The notes beneath the pieces are model-generated. The model made no database searches. It was not told where the DNA came from and saw nothing but the letters and a program-made list of their open reading frames with translations. The translations under genes and the position numbers were made by a program. This document shows, piece by piece, positions 1 through 9,000 of a DNA stretch of 44,169 nucleotides (within the stretch, counting starts at the first letter, position 1; each line of letters opens with the position of its first letter). Source of the DNA: Streptacidiphilus neutrinimicus (GTDB lineage: Bacteria > Actinomycetota > Actinomycetes > Streptomycetales > Streptomycetaceae). Location: the NCBI RefSeq assembly GCF_000787815.1, contig NZ_BBPO01000008.1, forward strand, positions 115,609 through 159,777. The letters run 5' to 3'.

Positions 1-1202
1 CTACCGGTGCCCTGGTAGAGCCAGAGCACGCCGTTGTGGTCGCGGGCAACGAGCTGGCCGGTCCCGTCGGCGCGCAGACCGCCGAGGCTCGCGAGCAGGT
101 TGTAGGAGTTCCAGCCAGGGCCCACGTATTCGCGGCCGCCGAAGACAGGCGAGAAGGTGTCGGTGCCGGTGCCGCGGTACTGCCACAGCGTTCCGGAGGT
201 GTCACGTGCCACGAACGCGCCGACCAGGTTCTGAGGCTCATCGATGGCCTGGATCTGCAGGTTCAGCGGTGCGGTTGCCAGGGTGTTGTCAAAGGTGTCC
301 CGAAGGGAGAGGGTGCCGGTCAGCGTGCCGCTGTGGAGCCAGGAGGTGGGAGTCAGTCCCAGGGCGAGCGGCAGATGCGGCGTGCCGACGGCAGGCGAGA
401 GCAACTGGGCCAGCGGGTAGGTGAGGGTCAGCGAGCCGTCGGCGTTGACCGTCCAGGTGCATGGCTGCTCGGGCTGCTGGTCGACCGCGCAGGCGGCGTG
501 AAGGTTGGTGACGACGCGTTGGGCGGTGTTGCCGCTGGCGGCGAGCTGCTGGGCGCTGAAGGTAAGGCTGGTGCGGTACTGCGTGGGTGGGGCGAGCATC
601 GGGACGGGCACGTCGAACGACACGACGTTCTCGGTGGCAGCGCCCTGGATCAGATGAACCACATGTTCGTTGGTCGCCGAGAGGGTGGAGTCGAGTTCGG
701 GGGCCAGCGCCCGGATGTCCTGGACGCCCCTGCCCGTCAAGGCCAGGACGTTTCCGGTCGTGCCGTCGAGGATTTCGCCTTGCACCATGACGGAGCCGCC
801 AGGATAGGCGACAGCGACGTGCGCGGTGATGTCGCCAGCGGACAGCGGCGCTCCGGGGATGCCGTTGCCGTTGCTGTCCTCGCGGCCGATGTCGACGACG
901 GGGGCCCCACCGCCGGGCGGCACAGCGACGGGCAGCCGGTTGCCAGCGGAGTCGGTGATGGTCAGCCCGGCGTCGCCCGTGGGGAAGAGCAGGCGCACGT
1001 AGGCGTCACTGCTGGTCGGATTGGTGACGTGGACGGTTATGTCTCCCGGCGCGCCGTCGAGGTCGATCGCAGTTGGGACGGACAAGGAAATCGTCGGGCT
1101 GGTGGGGCTCGCTTGCGCCGCGGCGGTGGTCCAGGGCGCGAGGGCGGCGACGAGGGTGATGGCGCTCGCGAGGAGGGCCCGGTGGCGCTGACGTGTTGGC
1201 AC
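1..1202 (-). CDS. Secreted repeat protein, 3' end beyond the window
   Basis: The gene starts at GTG 1202, with GGAG seven bases upstream, and stays open to the window edge, giving about 400 visible residues without a stop. The N-terminus is a signal peptide: a basic start (PTRQRHR), a hydrophobic core (ALLASAITLVAALAPW) and an Ala-rich cleavage region. A mature region with beta-sandwich character follows, containing ITVHVTNPTSSDAYVRL. Near the edge, two short repeats of the type VARDxxGxLWxYxGTG appear, as in secreted FG-GAP/VCBS-like proteins. It lies 75 bp downstream of another secreted FG-GAP protein and shares its strand, with a strong terminator hairpin between them. The function is unknown; a cell-surface or extracellular binding role is inferred only from the export signal and the repeats. 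Confidence 0.8.
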   Translation of the reverse strand, partial: MPTRQRHRALLASAITLVAALAPWTTAAAQASPTSPTISLSVPTAIDLDGAPGDITVHVTNPTSSDAYVRLLFPTGDAGLTITDSAGNRLPVAVPPGGGAPVVDIGREDSNGNGIPGAPLSAGDITAHVAVAYPGGSVMVQGEILDGTTGNVLALTGRGVQDIRALAPELDSTLSATNEHVVHLIQGAATENVVSFDVPVPMLAPPTQYRTSLTFSAQQLAASGNTAQRVVTNLHAACAVDQQPEQPCTWTVNADGSLTLTYPLAQLLSPAVGTPHLPLALGLTPTSWLHSGTLTGTLSLRDTFDNTLATAPLNLQIQAIDEPQNLVGAFVARDTSGTLWQYRGTGTDTFSPVFGGREYVGPGWNSYNLLASLGGLRADGTGQLVARDHNGVLWLYQGTG

Positions 1203-1222
1203 GCTGCTGCTCCAGTGAGTGG

Positions 1223-1262
1223 GGCCTCGGGTGGCCCGGCTTGCGCCGGGCCACCCGAGGCC
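1223..1262 (-). terminator. Perfect 18-bp hairpin terminator
   Basis: Arms 1223-1240 and 1245-1262 are perfect reverse complements around the loop TTGC. The hairpin starts 16 bp after the stop of the FG-GAP gene on the minus strand and precedes the next secreted-protein gene. No clear T-run follows, as is common for terminators in high-GC actinomycetes. Confidence 0.75.
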
Positions 1263-1277
1263 GAGGAATGGGTGGTT

Positions 1278-4200
1278 CTACAGGCCAGTGGAACGGCGGA
1301 TCGGGGCGGCGAAGCCGCCGTCGCCGTTGCTGTCAGCGGTCAGCGTGAAGACTGCGCCTGGTGCGGTCGAGTAGTTGTAGTAGAAGCCGAGGTCGGTCTT
1401 GCCGTCGCCGTTGAAGTCCCCGGCCACGAGGAATTCGTTGCTCGGACCCCAGTTGGTGTTGGACCACACGTCGGTTGGGGTGCTTCCGCTGCTTCCGCTG
1501 CTGGTGAAGATCGCCACGTGGTAGCTGCTGTTGTCGGTGTAGTTGTAGAAGAGGGCGATGTCGGCTTTGCCGTCCCCGTTGAAGTCGCCGACGGCCATCA
1601 TCTTGGTGTTCGGTCCCCAGTCAGTGTTGTTCCAGATGTTGGCGGGGATCCCGAGGCCGCCGTCACCGTTTGCATCGGCTGTGAGGGTGAACAGTGAGAC
1701 GTGGTAGCCGTTGTTGTCGGTGTAGTTGTAGAAGAGGGCGATGTCGCTCTTGCCGTCGCCGTTGAAGTCTCCGGCGGCCATGTACTTGGTGTTCGGGCCG
1801 AAGCTCGTGCTGCTCCACACCGTGGTCGGGCCCGCGAATCCTCCGTCGCGGTTCGAGTGGGCGGTGAGGGTCAGGATCGCGACGTGGTTCCCGCTGTAGT
1901 CGGTGTAGTGGTAGAAGAGCGCGAGGTCGGCCTCGCCGTCGCCGTTGAAGTCTCCGGCGGTCATCATCTGGGTGTTCGGTCCGAAGGTCGTGCTGTTCCA
2001 GACCAGAACTGGTGCGGCGAAGTAGCCGCTGCCGCCGGGGTCGGCGGTCAGAGTGTAGATCGCGTCGTGATAGCTGTTGTTGTCGGTGTAGTTGTAGAAG
2101 AGGGCGAGGTCGGTCTTGCCGTCGTGGTTGAAGTCGCCCGCGGACAGGTAGACGAAGTTGGTGTTCGCACCGGCGCTCGGGCCGTCCCAGACCAGGTGTG
2201 GTGTGCTGAAGCCGCCATCGCCGTTGCTGTCGGCGGGTATGACCTCGAGGGCCAGGTGCCCGTTGCCGTAGCTGAGGAGATGGGCGATGTCGCTCTTGCC
2301 ATCGCCGTTGAAGTCGCCCGACACCTGGCCGAGCACCGTGGCGCCGTTGAAGGAGGTGGTGGAGTCGGCGTCCAATGCCTGCAGGCTGCTGCCCTTGACG
2401 AGGGCGTCCTTGACGGTGGTGCCGAGCGCGGTGGTAGAGGCGCAGGGAATCAGGTTGATCTCGCTGCTGGATGCCGCGATCCCGTACAGCTGCGGGCACC
2501 CGCCCGGGCCGGTGTCTCCAGCGGAGGCCAGCATCGTGTAGTTGCTCGTGGCGTAGCCGGTCGAGGCCATCACCGTCTTGACGCTGTGAGGATTGTTCGG
2601 ACCCGGCGGGCTTCCCGCAGCAACGCTGCCATCGGCGCTGGTGCTGGTCCACAGGTCGAGTTCGCCGGTGGTGTTGTCCGCCGACCACAGGGCCGGGAGG
2701 CCGTTTACGACGCCGGCGCTGATGATGGTCTTACCGGACCAGCCGTTGGGCGAGATGATCGTGAACGGGTGGTAGGCGGCCGTGGTCGATGTGGCCTGGT
2801 AGTAGCCGAGGGCGTCGCCTTGGATGGCCCACATGTCGGGGCTGGCTGCGGTGGAGGCGTTGTCGTTTGGGTAGACCCAGGCGCCGGAGTAGTCGGACTG
2901 AGTGGCGCCGACAGAGACGAGTTGCTGGTTCTGGTACCAGTCGGGGGTCGGGGTGCCGGTGCCGCCGTCGGGGGCGACGAGGCTGACGGGGAGCGGAGGG
3001 TTGTCGCCGGTGGCATCCGGGCTGAAGATCGAACCGTTGCCGGTGTCGCCGGTGCCCTGGTAGATCATGGGCGTGCCGGTGGCGGTCCTGACGAGCAGGC
3101 TCTGGGGCGTTTGACCGTTGGTGTTGGTGACGAAGGCGCCGTGGGTGACCAGGGTCCCGTTGAAGTCGGAGGGCTTGCCAGAGCCGCCCAGGGTGCCCTT
3201 GTCACCGATCTGCATCGGCGCGGCCAGGGTACCGTCTGCGTTGCCCTCGTAGAGCCAAAGGCCGGGGTTGCTGGAGCTGCCGACGCCGATCAGGTCCGGC
3301 GAACCGTCGTTGTTGAAGTCACCGTCGCTGGACACATTCGGCGTGGTGTAATCCGTCCACACGTCCACGTTGCCAACGTCCGCGGAGATGTTGCCGACGG
3401 AGTTGATCGCGCGGACGTAGAGGACGTTGGGGCCGGTGGACGGCGGGGTCAGCGTCACCAGGGTCGGGCCGGTGCCACCGGTAGCGGTGAGGGTGAGCGG
3501 AGGGTTGACGGTGGGCGGCGGGGATCCCCAGGAATAGGCGTACTTGGCGACGTCGGTACTGCCGTTCGGGTCGAATGAGAAGTCGTTCGTGCCGCCCGAG
3601 GTCCGCGCGGGATTCTTTACCACCGGGGTGACGCCGGGCCCTGTTGTCTGGTCGCTCTGGGGAAAGACCGAGGACGTCACGATGGGCGTGGGCGGCAGGG
3701 AGGTGTCCACGGTGAAGTGGCAGGTCGTCACCGACTTGGATAGGTCGATTGAATCGTAGGCCTGGACGGTCCAGGTGTAGTCACCGGAGGGTAGGGCGCT
3801 GCTCATCGGCCAGGACGCCAGGCCACCGGTACCGCCGGATGTGTAGGTGCTGATCTGGGCGCCGTTGTAGTGGGAGAGGGTGAAGTTGGCAGTCAGCGGC
3901 TGGCCCGGGTCGGAGTCGCTGAGCTGCGCCTTCAGCGTGATCGACGTGTTGCCGATCTTGGAGAACGGCGGGGTGGTAGGGGTGTTGCAGGTGGTGCCAG
4001 GGCTGGTGTAGGCCGAGGCGACCTTGGGGTAGGCGTTGTACTGGATCACCAGGTTCGGGACGGTGTTGGTGCCCTTGACGTAGAAGCGCTTGAAGTAGTC
4101 CTGGTCGCTGGTGTTCTCGTCGCCGCGAATCGCGAAGGCGAGGGTGGCGCCCTGCCTGGCGTTCTTGACGGCGCTGGTGACGTCGAAGCCCGCCGTGGGG

Positions 4201-5567
4201 GCGCTGGTGCTGGTGACCGGGCCGACGGACTTGCTGTCCAGGGGGCTGGAGCCGTATCCGGGCCGGTTGCTCCAGTCGGCGCTGCTGCCGAAGGTAGAGC
4301 TGGCCAGGTAGACGCCGACGGTGGCGCTGTCCGAGGGAGAGGCGGTGTACTCCTCGGCCAACTTCAGGGTGGCGCCGTAGCCACCCGGGGTGCTGGTCGG
4401 GATGTCGGTGCCGTAGACGCTCGACGGCAGTGTGAACTGGACGTACGTCTGCTCGATACCGGTGCAGCCGTACCAGCCGTTGTAGCCGACGCCGTCGCCG
4501 TAGGTCTCGTAGGTGGTGTTGTCGTACGAGCCGGCGGAGCCGGGGCAGCCCTGCTGCGCCTCGAAGTAGCCGGGGCTGTTGTTCTTCGCTGTGTCCCAGT
4601 TGGGGTCGATGAAGACCGGGAAGTGTGTGCTTTTCCCCGTCAGCAGTGAGGCATCCGGGGTGAGTGCGATGCGGTGCCCGGACAGCAGGTGTGTGGCGAT
4701 CCTCGCCCTGCGGGCCCCCGGGTCAGCCTCGCGGTAGTTCAGGCCAGCAGGCTGGTCGGCGCTGTGCGCTGCCCGGGTGGCGGTGGTGGAGTCCCACATG
4801 GTCGGTGCGGGGGCGAAGAAGACCGGGGCCCCGTGGCGGTCGCGGGTGACCAAGTTGCCCTGCGCGTCGGCGGAAACGGTCTGGCCGGGCGTGGAGGTGG
4901 TGAGGGTCAGCGTGCGCAAAGCCGGGTTGGCTGCGGCCTGAGCCGTCTTGACGACCAGCACCTCGCTGAAACCGCCTTGGCTGTCGGCGGTGACCTTCAG
5001 GTCGACGCCCGGCAGAACACTGGCATAGGTCGCGGTGTCGGCGACGACCTGCGGCTTGGGCAGGACGGTGGGCCAGGTCACCGACAGGGGCTGTCCGTCG
5101 TGGACGAGGCTGGCGAGCGGACCGGTACCGCCACCGGAGAAGGTCACGTCGTTGGCGACCGCGCCCGGGCTGAAGGTGCCGTTCGCGTTGCGGTGCAGGC
5201 TCGGGTCGATCGCTGCCCAGTGGCCCGACCTGAACACGCGCACCGGGAGTGCGCTCTCAGTCAGGATGAATCGGCCTGCGGGGTTGACTGCGGTCTGCGT
5301 GGTTGCGGTGGTCATGGACGCAATCACTACGGGCTTCCCACTCGCCTTCGCCGCACGCCGGGCGGCGGCGATCGCTTCGGGCGTCGCAGTCGGCTTGGCG
5401 GACGTGACCGGTCTCGTGGGGGGAGCCGACCTGGCTGCTCTGGTGAGTGCGTGTGCCGGAGCCGTCAGGCTGACAACTCCCAAGGCCGCTGCGGCCAGTA
5501 CGGCGGCAGCGGCTCTGGCGCGGCAGCGGGCCGCAGCAAACGGTGATGAGGACAACAGGTGTTCCAT
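1278..5567 (-). CDS. Large secreted FG-GAP repeat protein
   Basis: This 1429-residue protein has a signal peptide (Arg-rich start, Ala-rich core, cleavage near AHA at about residue 40). Residues about 340-510 contain YVQFTLPS, ATLKLAEEYTA and FDVTSAVKNARQGATLAFAI, which resembles the DNRLRE / carbohydrate-binding-like modules of secreted actinobacterial proteins. Ig-like segments follow. From about residue 740 to the end come FG-GAP repeats with the Ca-binding-type core DFNGDGKSDIALFYNYTDN, six of them in tandem at the C-terminus with a period of about 60 residues. The start ATG has no obvious ribosome-binding site. The gene is transcribed away from the Rhs toxin gene, and such FG-GAP proteins are often found beside secreted Rhs proteins in Streptomyces. 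A surface adhesion or binding role is inferred. Confidence 0.85.
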   Translation of the reverse strand: MEHLLSSSPFAAARCRARAAAAVLAAAALGVVSLTAPAHALTRAARSAPPTRPVTSAKPTATPEAIAAARRAAKASGKPVVIASMTTATTQTAVNPAGRFILTESALPVRVFRSGHWAAIDPSLHRNANGTFSPGAVANDVTFSGGGTGPLASLVHDGQPLSVTWPTVLPKPQVVADTATYASVLPGVDLKVTADSQGGFSEVLVVKTAQAAANPALRTLTLTTSTPGQTVSADAQGNLVTRDRHGAPVFFAPAPTMWDSTTATRAAHSADQPAGLNYREADPGARRARIATHLLSGHRIALTPDASLLTGKSTHFPVFIDPNWDTAKNNSPGYFEAQQGCPGSAGSYDNTTYETYGDGVGYNGWYGCTGIEQTYVQFTLPSSVYGTDIPTSTPGGYGATLKLAEEYTASPSDSATVGVYLASSTFGSSADWSNRPGYGSSPLDSKSVGPVTSTSAPTAGFDVTSAVKNARQGATLAFAIRGDENTSDQDYFKRFYVKGTNTVPNLVIQYNAYPKVASAYTSPGTTCNTPTTPPFSKIGNTSITLKAQLSDSDPGQPLTANFTLSHYNGAQISTYTSGGTGGLASWPMSSALPSGDYTWTVQAYDSIDLSKSVTTCHFTVDTSLPPTPIVTSSVFPQSDQTTGPGVTPVVKNPARTSGGTNDFSFDPNGSTDVAKYAYSWGSPPPTVNPPLTLTATGGTGPTLVTLTPPSTGPNVLYVRAINSVGNISADVGNVDVWTDYTTPNVSSDGDFNNDGSPDLIGVGSSSNPGLWLYEGNADGTLAAPMQIGDKGTLGGSGKPSDFNGTLVTHGAFVTNTNGQTPQSLLVRTATGTPMIYQGTGDTGNGSIFSPDATGDNPPLPVSLVAPDGGTGTPTPDWYQNQQLVSVGATQSDYSGAWVYPNDNASTAASPDMWAIQGDALGYYQATSTTAAYHPFTIISPNGWSGKTIISAGVVNGLPALWSADNTTGELDLWTSTSADGSVAAGSPPGPNNPHSVKTVMASTGYATSNYTMLASAGDTGPGGCPQLYGIAASSSEINLIPCASTTALGTTVKDALVKGSSLQALDADSTTSFNGATVLGQVSGDFNGDGKSDIAHLLSYGNGHLALEVIPADSNGDGGFSTPHLVWDGPSAGANTNFVYLSAGDFNHDGKTDLALFYNYTDNNSYHDAIYTLTADPGGSGYFAAPVLVWNSTTFGPNTQMMTAGDFNGDGEADLALFYHYTDYSGNHVAILTLTAHSNRDGGFAGPTTVWSSTSFGPNTKYMAAGDFNGDGKSDIALFYNYTDNNGYHVSLFTLTADANGDGGLGIPANIWNNTDWGPNTKMMAVGDFNGDGKADIALFYNYTDNSSYHVAIFTSSGSSGSTPTDVWSNTNWGPSNEFLVAGDFNGDGKTDLGFYYNYSTAPGAVFTLTADSNGDGGFAAPIRRSTGL
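1390..2330 (-). repeat. Tandem ~180-bp repeats encoding FG-GAP units
   Basis: Six DFN(G/H)DG(K/E)xDxx blocks lie near 1410, 1590, 1765, 1950, 2140 and 2300. Each is embedded in closely similar DNA coding for the FG-GAP unit and a following TLTADxNGDGG segment. The similarity at DNA level suggests recent expansion or ongoing gene conversion. Confidence 0.8.
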
Positions 5568-6025
5568 TCAAGGGGTCGGGCGCCCGTCGACTCACTCGGG
5601 CGACTCGGCGAAGAGCAGCGACCGTGCCCGACGCATGCCGGAACCCACGAAGAAGGAACCCCCCGCTGATCACCGGCTTGATTTGGCCAGGTCACAGTCC
5701 TCAAATGCGCACTGTAGGGACCTGGTGGTTCGTAGGGCCACTCTTCGCCGCCTGCGTCGTAGGAGACTTGTCGTCATATATCGCCAATGATCGCTACCTG
5801 TGCTGGTGAAAGCTTTGACTGTGCTTGACCGCACTCTGTTCCTGCCTCGGGTCCGCGACGCCCACCCTCCGGACGAACCGCCCTTATCCGTCGCGAACTT
5901 CTCACTACACCGTCAAGATGTGCTTACGTTTGTGAAGGAGTAGTGAACCCGTCTTTTTGATCGATGATCACGACTCGTACGCTCCGCTCGGTTCATGTCA
6001 TGTGATCTTCGGAAGGGCGGGCCCT
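5568..6025. promoter_or_regulatory. Divergent intergenic region, secreted FG-GAP / Rhs toxin
   Basis: This 458-bp region separates two divergent secreted-protein genes and should carry both promoters. I cannot fix clear -35/-10 pairs. The part nearest the Rhs gene (about 5760-5960) is visibly more AT-rich than its surroundings, as expected for promoters. No coding potential on either strand resembles a known protein. Confidence 0.4.
5934..5960 (+). promoter_or_regulatory. Strong RBS with five-codon mini-ORF before the Rhs gene
   Basis: GAAGGAG (5934-5940) is followed by GTG 5943, which opens the mini-ORF MNPSF and stops at TGA 5958-5960. That stop overlaps a TTG (5957) in frame with the Rhs gene. 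The arrangement could be a translational-coupling leader or a coincidence. The start at GTG 6026 has its own GGAAGGG and gives a better signal peptide. Confidence 0.3.
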
Positions 6026-9000
6026 GTGGCGAGACGGTGGGGCGTGGGGCGGGTGTTGCGGCGCGCACGTCGGGGCACTGCGCAGGTGATGGCCCTGGTG
6101 GCCGTGGCCGCCGTGCTGGGTTCACCGGCAGAGGCTGCTGCGGCTGGGCCGTCGGGTCCGCCGTCGGTGCTGGTGTCGCAGGTGAAGTCGGTGCCGGTGC
6201 GCCCAGTTGCGCGGCACGCCGTGAAGTTTCACGACGACACCAACGGCAACCGCTGGCATGCGGCACCGATCTCATGGCCCGCGGCGGGCTCAGGCACAGC
6301 GTCAGCTCCGGCAAGGGGGCGGACGCAGGCTGGGCACTTGCCTGTGTGGATAGCCGCCGCGTCGGCGGACACGCGGGCACATGCCTCGGCAGTCGCACCG
6401 CTATCCGGTCAGGTCGGTGTGCGGACACTGGATCACAGCGCCGCGGTGGCCGCCGGGGTCGATGGAGTGCTGATCCAGGTCAGGCCCGCGGCTGGCATGC
6501 ACGGCCGGGTCGGCGTGTCGGTCGACTACTCCACGTTCAAGGACGCATTCGGTGGTAACTGGGCGTCCCGCCTGCACCTGGTCGAGCTGCCCGCCTGTGC
6601 TCTGACCACTCCGAAGACCCCCGCATGCCGGATACAGACGCCGCTGGCCTCGACGAACGCCGCTGCGGCCGGCACTGTCACGGCTGACGTGACGCTCGGT
6701 CAGTCCGCCCCCGCAGCTCACGCATCGACCTCGCACGCGGCGTCGCCGATGGCGGCCGCGGGGGCGTCGGCGATGGTGCTGGCGGCGACCTCAAACAACA
6801 GCAGTGGTGCGGGCGACTACTCCGCCACCGGGTTGAACCCGTCGGGTTCCTGGAACGCGGGTGGCTCCAGCGGCGACTACACCTACGACTACCCGATCTC
6901 GGTTCCGCCTGCGGCGGGCGGGTTGATGCCCACCGTCGGCCTGTCCTACGATTCGCAGTCGCTGGACGGGCGCCTTTCGTCGACGAACAGTCAGGCGTCG
7001 TGGATCGGCGACGGCTGGGACTACGCCCCGGGCGCGGTCACCCGCTCTTACGTGTCCTGCTCCGACGACCCTGTCGGCACCGCGCCCAAGGTTCAGGACC
7101 AGTGCTGGGCCGGCCAGGTGCTCCACGTCTCCTTCGGGTCCCACTCGGGCGACATCGTTCAGGACTCCTCGACCCCGACCGGGTGGCGGCTCTCCTCGGA
7201 CGACAACGAAAAGGTCGAACTGGTCACCGGTGGCACGAACGGGACCTACGACGGTGACTACTGGAAGATCACCACGACGGACGGCGCCCAGTACTTCTTC
7301 GGCCTGAACCACCTGCCCGGCTGGTCGTCGGGCAAGGCGACCACGAACTCCGCCTGGACCGAGCCGGTGTACGGCGCGCACAGCGGTGACCCGTGCTACG
7401 ACGCGACGTTCGCCAACGCCTCCTGCTCGCAGGCCTACCAGTGGAACCTCGACTACGTCGTGGACACCCGCGGCAACGCGATGGCCTACTACTACAACAC
7501 CGAGACGAACTACTACGGCGCCGACAACGGTACCACCGGCGTCCCGTACGTGCGCGGCGGCTACCTGGACCACATCGACTACGGCTTCACGAACAACAAC
7601 GCCTACGCCGCCAGCGCCCCGCAGCGGGTGCAGTTCACCACTTCCGACCGATGCGTGGCCACCACCTGTGACCCGATCGCGTCGAACAAGGCGAACTGGC
7701 CGGACGTCCCGTTCGACCTGAACTGCGACTCCGGCGCGTCCTGCAGCAACCACGGCCCTTCGTTCTGGACCGAGCGCCGTCTGACGAGCATCGCGACCGA
7801 GATCTACCAGGGCAGCGCCTATTCACTGGTGGACACCTACGCGCTGGCCCAGTCGTTCCCGGACCCGGGTGACGGCACGAGCCCAGCGCTGTGGCTGGAC
7901 TCGATCACGCACACGGCGAATGTCGGCACGGCGATCACCCTGCCGCCGGTGACGTTCGCCGGCGAGAAGCTGGTCAACCGCTACAACACGGGCAACGGCT
8001 ACCCGGACCTGGTCCGCTACCGCGTCTCGGGCATCACAACCGAGACCGGCGAGCAGATCCAGATCGCCTACTCCTCCCCGTCCTGCACCCCGGTGTCCGA
8101 TCCGTCGACCAACACCAGCCTCTGCTTCCCGGTCTACTGGACCCCATGGGGCCAGAGCACCCCGGTGCTGGACTGGTTCAACAAGTACCTGGTCACCTCG
8201 GTCACCCGGAACGACACGACCGGTGGTGGATCCCAGGTCGTGACGTCGTACAACTACACCGGCACCCCCGCGTGGCATTACGACGACAACGAGGTCGTCA
8301 AGGCCAAGTACCGTACCTGGGGCCAGTGGCGCGGCTACTCACGCGTCGAAACCTTGAACGGTTCGACAGCGGACGGGCAGACCCGCACGGACACGATCTA
8401 CTACCAGGGCATGTACGGCGACACCCTGCCTGGCGGCAAGTCCCGCACGACCACGGTGGGCCTCGACTCGAACATCACCGTCCCCGGCGCGGCCGCGAGC
8501 GTCGCGGACACCCAGCAGCTCCAGGGCCGCCCGCGAGAGTCGATCACTTACGACGGCGCCTCCGGCTCCCCGGTCCAGGCGGCCGTCTACGACTACTGGG
8601 TCAGCCCAGCCAATGCGACGCGCACCCGGACCGGCCTGCCCGCGCTGACCGCCAACTACGTGCGGCCCTCGGCGACGTATGCCACGCAGGCGATCACGTC
8701 CACCAGCCCGACCACGTGGCGTTCCACGGAAACTGTCCAGGGCTACAACCTGGCAACTGGTCTGCTGGAGTACACAGACGACCACGGCGATGTCAGCGTG
8801 CCCGCGCAGGAGGCCTGTACGAGTCTGTTCTACGCGCCGGCCAACACCAGCAACAACCTTTCCGGTCTGGTCGACGAGACCGAGACAGACCAGGGTCCCT
8901 GTGCCTCGAGCGGAACGTATTCTTCGGACTCCGCCGGTTTTGCGTACCCCAGCAGCGACGCCCGGCCCGCGGCGGTGATCGTCGACAAGCGCACCTACTA

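Noticed and set aside
36-1697. Long plus-strand open frame of about 550 codons
   Set aside because: It is antisense to two genuine minus-strand secreted-protein genes and has repetitive Val/Gly/Asp-rich sequence typical of shadow frames in high-GC DNA.
1701-3578. Long plus-strand open frame opposite the FG-GAP gene
   Set aside because: Its repeats mirror the FG-GAP DNA repeats on the other strand; no start site or known motif supports it.
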